41,923 bases of DNA from Parachlorella kessleri (Eukaryota > Chlorophyta > Trebouxiophyceae > Chlorellales > Chlorellaceae), in contig BBXU01002122.1 in NCBI GenBank assembly GCA_001598975.1, forward strand, positions 1 through 41,923, in the 5' to 3' direction. The notes under the pieces are model-generated. The model was not told the DNA's origin and did no database searches. It saw nothing but the letters and a program-made list of their open reading frames with translations. The translations under genes and the position numbers were made by a program. Every line of letters begins with the position of its first letter. Position 1 is the first letter of the stretch. Of the stretch, positions 32,801-41,923 are shown in pieces.

Positions 32801-33986
32801 GCTGATGGAGGCCGGCTTGAGCTTCCTTCGAGGGATCTGCTACCCGGCAGGGATACCGCGGCATTTGATGGACTGGATGACTACACTGCCCTCATCCGGA
32901 GGTGAGTTCCAGCAGTTATTAGCCTGGGTGGCAGGGAATGCGAACAGGGAGTGAGCTCATCTGTACGAACAGGCCTGGATGCAGAATGCGGCTGAGTCAG
33001 CAGTCATGTCATGGAGTTCTCCTCCTTGGTGTCTCTGGCTTAGGCCTACTGCCATAGGAGGTGTAGTGCAGCTTGGCCAAGCGATCGCAAAAGTAGATTC
33101 CTAGCCTGTCAAGCAGTGTCGATCAACCCTACAGAAGCCACATCCACCTTGTACATACCAGTCTGCTGCCAGACCATGGCAGAGGGCTGGCTTGCTCTTT
33201 TGTCACGCAAGAAGTCGTGTTTATACCTGTTCAGGTGTTGGGCTCAAGCCCCCGAGGACAGGCCTACTTTCCAAGAGATAGTGGATGCTCTGAGGTAAGC
33301 CCTCCTTGAGTGCATACCTGTGTCTAGTGCCATCGCACCTATGTCTTCGCCCTTACTCAAATTTACTCTGCTAAGTGGAGCGCAACGGCTGGAGTCTTTT
33401 GCACAAGTGTACAACTGTGCACATTGGTGTCTTCACAGCTGCATTAGTGTAATCTGCAGCTTGGTCATAGCAGCCTTTGGGTTCATGCCTTCAGCATACA
33501 GCTGTGCACACTGGCCAGTCCAGCTATCTATGCCAAATATGGCAGCCCCAGCTATCCTCTCAGAGGGGATGTTGTTGACTATGGCCTGCCGCTGCCGTTT
33601 GCAGAGACATGATGGCGAGGGCTTCCCGCCTGCGCTCCGGCCCTGGCGGCCCCGTGCCCCGGCCCTCCAGCCAGCCTTCCTCTCAGCCGCAGTCCCAGCT
33701 CCCCAGCGTTGGCAGCAACGGGGTGGGGAGCAGCGGCAGCGCCAGCAACCTTGCAAGCCCCGCCCTGCCTGGTGCAGGCCACAGCCACCAGGCATCGGAT
33801 TCCTCTCTTGCTGGCGGGACGGCCAGCTTGGCGCCCTCCATGCCAGGGAGTGTCTCGGCCCAGCAGGGCTCCGTAGCCTCCACAGCAGCTGCGGCCCTGG
33901 ACTCTGCATCGTCTATTACCTCCCCTGCACGGCCGGCCCGTGCAGGAGTGGCCCCTGCCCTGGACTCAGCATCGTCTGGCACTTGA
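23824..33986 (+). CDS. LRR receptor-like protein kinase (TKL type)
   Basis: A predicted plasma-membrane receptor kinase. Twenty-two exons (23824-24032 to 33605-33986) join in phase to 1218 codons plus stop. Residues 1-20 are a signal peptide (MLLALVLLSLSLLAVGVTPA). Residues 23-72 resemble a plant LRR N-cap (PSWNISTGGPCNWDGIDCD). Plant-type 24-residue leucine-rich repeats fill about 73-495 (pattern NxLTGxLPxxWxLPxSLQ). A cysteine-rich stretch lies at about 545-644, then a Gly/Ser linker, a membrane helix at about 660-684 (IIGVAVGCSVAAVVAGAGLW) and ARRRRAKR as stop-transfer. The kinase domain spans about 808-1092: glycine loop GEGSFGRV, VAVK with Lys837, helix-C Glu near 869, HRDLKSPN at 949-956, DFN in place of DFG at 969-971, APE at 994-996 and RPTFQEIVDALR at the end. 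HRDLKSPN is typical of Raf/CTR1-like TKL kinases. A Ser/Ala/Pro-rich tail follows. The ligand and pathway are unknown. The three short exons 28965-29061, 29318-29374 and 29571-29635 are the least certain, though phases fit. Confidence 0.88.
28343..28364 (+). repeat. Acceptor-side copy before the kinase membrane-helix exon
   Basis: TTGCAGTGGCGCTGGC about 120 bases upstream resembles the true acceptor and start of exon 28472-28567 (CTGCAGTGGTTGCTGGC). The match is short, so chance is possible. Confidence 0.4.
29811..29830 (+). repeat. Acceptor-side copy in the kinase gene
   Basis: CGCAGGCAGCGGCG at about 29813 copies the true acceptor and start of exon 29872-30005 (AGCAGGCAGCGGCG), about 55 bases further on. 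The intervening intron remains open in that frame, so use of the copy would add codons rather than truncate. Confidence 0.5.
30357..30437 (+). repeat. Repeated branch-point-like motifs before the kinase VAVK exon
   Basis: The end of the intron before exon 30438-30575 repeats units such as GCTGACTAAT, ATATGCCTAAATGCTGCTTA, ACTAATCATATGACTACACG and CTGCTGACAAATCAAATGAC three to four times. Each unit resembles a branch-point word (CTAAT or CTAAA). Only the final AACGCAG is used as acceptor in the model. Confidence 0.55.
31870..31945 (+). pseudogene. Decayed duplicate of the kinase DFN exon
   Basis: The sequence after CTTCCAG at 31863-31869 copies exon 31993-32143 at a distance of 123 bases: GCTGGTGGACGTGCCCTGGC against GCTGGTGGACGTGCACTGGC, continuing through the activation-segment start. 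A two-base insertion after GACTTC shifts the frame and breaks the DFN motif, and similarity fades after about 70 bases. It has a usable acceptor but no matching donor, so it is most likely non-functional. Confidence 0.8.
32215..32250 (+). repeat. 18-base tandem duplication in a kinase intron
   Basis: TATTATGGCAGTTGCGTG occurs twice head to tail, at 32215-32232 and 32233-32250, next to an AT-rich patch rich in TATTA words. It lies in the intron after exon 31993-32143. Confidence 0.85.
33895..33977 (+). repeat. In-frame repeat in the kinase C-terminal tail
   Basis: CCCTGGACTC followed by T or A and GCATCGTCT occurs at 33895-33914 and 33958-33977, 63 bases apart. In frame this duplicates LDSASS 21 codons apart in the Ser/Ala/Pro-rich tail, right before the stop codon. 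Confidence 0.8.
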
Positions 33987-39472
<5,486 letters not shown>

Positions 39473-40744
39473 GCGGGAGCTCGTGGCAAGGACGAACCTA
39501 CAGCCAAGCTGCCGGCAGCCGCAGGTCCACTTCCCTACCGGCCTGCCTAAGGAGACTCCCAGCTCAGCGGGACGGTGTATCTCATGGCAGCAGCGGTGAC
39601 CGCGGTGTGCCATTTCGACTGGGTATAGATTGGACAAGGCTAGAGCAAGCTGGTGGCTTGTGGTGGGACACCAAAGGGTGCAGTGGGTGGCCGTTGGGTT
39701 TCAGAGGGTCACTCGGCGTGGCGCTGGCCAAACAGTGACGCCAAGTCTACGGTTGCTGGGACGATTGAGCTGGCGCTAGCAGGGATGCTGGCATGTAATG
39801 GTACCTTGGAGACGTGTTGGTTAGGTCAGAGCATATGAAAAGTCGTGGAAACGTTGACAGTGGGAGGTTTGCTTGTGTATGGGTAGGTGCCAAGCAGGTA
39901 TATGCTGCCAAGATAGCCGGGGATGGGGGACAGTGGAGCCTTATGGGTATTGTGCACGCGTAGATGCGTGGTATGCATGACATGGTTAAGTGCCTTGACA
40001 GGCTGCGTGGCTCCTTTGGGCAGCATCACAAGGTCTAGGTCTGGTGACCCAGGCTTGAAAGGCCATCCATTCCCACAGCGCATCAGGGAATCTGGTGCTC
40101 TTCAAGCAGCACAGGCATCAGTACCGCTTAACCTCACTCTTTGCCGCAAGGGCAGAACAGGAACTATGCCAGTCAAGAAACAACCATCTCAACACCATGC
40201 AAGCAGACACCATCACCACACCGGCCGGACCTGTCAGGCCTTCATGGACAGTCAGACACTTCACACAATCTCAGCCTCTCTTGGAAGCGGATGGCTCCAG
40301 GGCCGCTTCCATCTACCTCACCATGCAAGTGTGTCCCAGTTCTCACATGCATGCATGGCCTGCTGAGCACCCATGGAAGCTAAAACTACCAGGATATGCT
40401 GGCTATAGCTGTGCCAGCTCTGCCAACAGGTCCAGTGGGTCTTAGCCCCTGGACATTGAGTCATGGATTAGGCACTCGCAGCCTCCCAGCTGCTCCGCCC
40501 GCAAGCCCTGTACCGCACCTGTCCCAATGTACCGGTCATAAGACAGTGCAATACCCAAACGCTTCTGGGCAGCCCCAAATCAGGCGACAAGCTGCTGCAC
40601 TACCATGCCGTCAATGTCAACCACTCCGGCACCAGTCGCGATGCACGTTCGGCAAGGGTGTTTCCCTGCCGGCAAATCCAAAACAGGCCCCCTCGCTTTC
40701 CCCCTTCGATGCTCGACCAGCTTGGCCTACTGGCTGTACTTTTG
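39473..40744. other. Convergent 3' intergenic region
   Basis: This 1272-base stretch separates the stop codons of the proteasome gene (plus) and the right-edge gene (minus), and should hold both 3' untranslated regions. Open frames here are short, overlap on both strands and resemble no family I know. I see no RNA gene or mobile element. Confidence 0.5.
39794..39798 (+). terminator. Candidate TGTAA polyadenylation signal for the proteasome gene
   Basis: This TGTAA lies 322 bases after the stop codon of the alpha-6 gene, within the range for algal 3' untranslated regions. The word is short and could be chance. Confidence 0.35.
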
Positions 40745-41923
40745 TCAGTACGGGTTGTACCGCCCCTGCGCCTTGAGCCGCCGGATTCTACCCGCGTCCT
40801 CCCCCTCATCCATCTGCATCCTGCCAAATCCATCTTGGTCGCCGGCGCCATTCTGGCCGCTGCTGCCCTGCCGGCCGCCGAGGCGCTTGAAAACCGAGCT
40901 GCTGCGGTTGCCGGCACCACCCTGGGGTTGGTAGCCCATGTTGGGGACGATTCCCGCCTGGGCCGCTGCAGCAGAGGGATCCAGGGGGTGTGAGAAGCTG
41001 GGCCTGAGCATGGAGTGATGTACCTGGTCAAAGGCTGGCTGGCTGGAGTTTGGATGCACCCTGTGGAACCAATCTTCACCGGTTAACACGAATGCTGGTC
41101 TGGCAAGGGCAGCAAGCGTGAGGAGGACACAGCTGAGACGCACGCCACTTCGTCTAGAAAAGGGGGGAGAGATGTGCTACTTTAGCAAGCCATAAGAGAT
41201 GCCAGCGAAATTTCCTCAACGGACCCCACTTGCACCTCCCCTCTAGGTCCCCTTGCATGGGCCTAGGGATGCAACAAATGCAGCAACTCCACAGCCGTCC
41301 CCTAGCCGTCACCCTGCTTAGCCTCCTAGGCAAGCCAGACGGGTGGCACACCCCAGGCCCTCTACTGAGAGCTTACCTGCCGCGTTTGAGGCCGCGGTTG
41401 CCGCCGCCGCCGCGGAGCGGTTGGGGTTCTGGAAGGCCTGCAGCAGCTGCCGGCCGCGGGTCATGTGCTGCGGGCCCTTGCTGGCAATCACCTGAAGCAC
41501 ACACACACACACACACGCACACAAGTTGAAGGAGAGTGGGGCACCTCTCTCCTCAGGGGCAGTTTCTCTTCTTGCTGGCAAGCAGGGTCGGGGACGGTGC
41601 CACCCCTGCACCTGGGCGATTGATCCAAGCAGCCCCAGGCCACCCGCTGATGCCTTGGTGCCGATGCAGCAAGCTAGTATCCATTGCACATTACACAACA
41701 GCAGAGCCTTGCTGCCGATGCAGCAAGCTAGTATGCTGTTCTCACCACACACCAGCAGCGGGTTATCACCAACTAACAGCCCACCCACCCACACGTGAGG
41801 CTTACACTTACCACGCCGTCAAAGTAGCGCATCAGGGCTCTGCCGTCGGTGATGGACCAGTCGCCTCCCTCCACGGCGCCGCCGGGTGCCGTGATGCGAA
41901 TGCCGACCACGTTGAGGGCGTCA
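40745..41923 (-). CDS. C-terminal end of an unrecognised gene, 5' part beyond the right edge
   Basis: Three minus-strand exons are visible. Exon 41923-41812 (partial) encodes a stretch with LNVVGIRITAPGG and GGDWSITDGRALMRYFDGV and ends at a GTAAGT donor. Exon 41491-41377 follows GCTTCAG and encodes ASKGPQHMTRGRQLLQAFQN followed by an alanine-rich run. The last exon encodes FDQVHHSMLRPSFSHPLDPS, a Gly/Ser/Gln-rich segment and the ending RRLKAQGRYNPY before TGA at 40747-40745. An acceptor that makes exon start 41034 fits the phase; starting at 41060 reads well too but does not fit, so a small missing exon is possible. I recognise no domain. The low-complexity tail suggests a disordered C terminus. 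The compartment and role are unknown. Confidence 0.6.
41497..41522 (+). repeat. CA dinucleotide microsatellite
   Basis: A run of ACAC with one interrupting G lies just inside the intron upstream (in minus orientation) of exon 41491-41377. On the minus strand it forms a TG-rich tract directly before the acceptor, where it could serve as part of the acceptor region. Confidence 0.85.
41649..41731. repeat. 27-base direct repeat in the intron of the right-edge gene
   Basis: GCCTTGGTGCCGATGCAGCA followed by AGCTAGTAT occurs near 41651, and again with one substitution near 41706. The copies are about 55 bases apart and do not match the visible exons. Confidence 0.8.

Overview
This is a nuclear window from an intron-rich eukaryote, most likely a chlorophyte green alga (possibly trebouxiophyte-like). 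The base composition is moderately GC-rich. Genes carry 8 to 23 short introns, almost all GT-AG, with donors such as GTGAGT or GTGGGT and acceptors such as TGCAG. TGTAA, the green-algal polyadenylation motif, lies downstream of two genes. The receptor-like kinase has plant-type leucine-rich repeats. Organism identity is inference; the gene models are read directly.

Layout from left to right. (1) NUP85, minus strand, 6404 to beyond the left edge: a scaffold nucleoporin. (2) Divergent from it, a 24-exon SAC3/GANP gene (6907-19266), coding for an mRNA-export scaffold with an FG-repeat N terminus. (3) A poorly resolved stretch, 19267-23823, with scattered exon-like segments on the minus strand. 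(4) A 22-exon LRR receptor-like kinase (23824-33986). (5) A gene-poor interval. (6) A 9-exon proteasome subunit alpha type-6 gene (35961-39472). (7) The 3' end of an unrecognised minus-strand gene (40745 to the right edge). For the three complete genes every exon phase agrees and the summed coding lengths are multiples of three (5364, 3657 and 744 bases), which supports the models strongly.

Functional links: NUP85 and SAC3 both serve the nuclear pore and mRNA export, and they share a roughly 500-base divergent promoter region. The kinase, the proteasome subunit and the right-edge gene look unrelated to them and to each other.

The most unusual signal is shared by all four well-modelled genes. 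Many introns contain decayed or tandem copies of the edge of a neighbouring exon, usually with the splice-site dinucleotide attached. I call these exon-edge echoes. They occur on the donor side (NUP85, SAC3) and the acceptor side (NUP85, SAC3, kinase, proteasome gene), mostly about 80-125 bases from the true edge, and range from one extra copy to arrays of six to eight. They look like the product of a recurrent tandem-duplication process centred on splice junctions.
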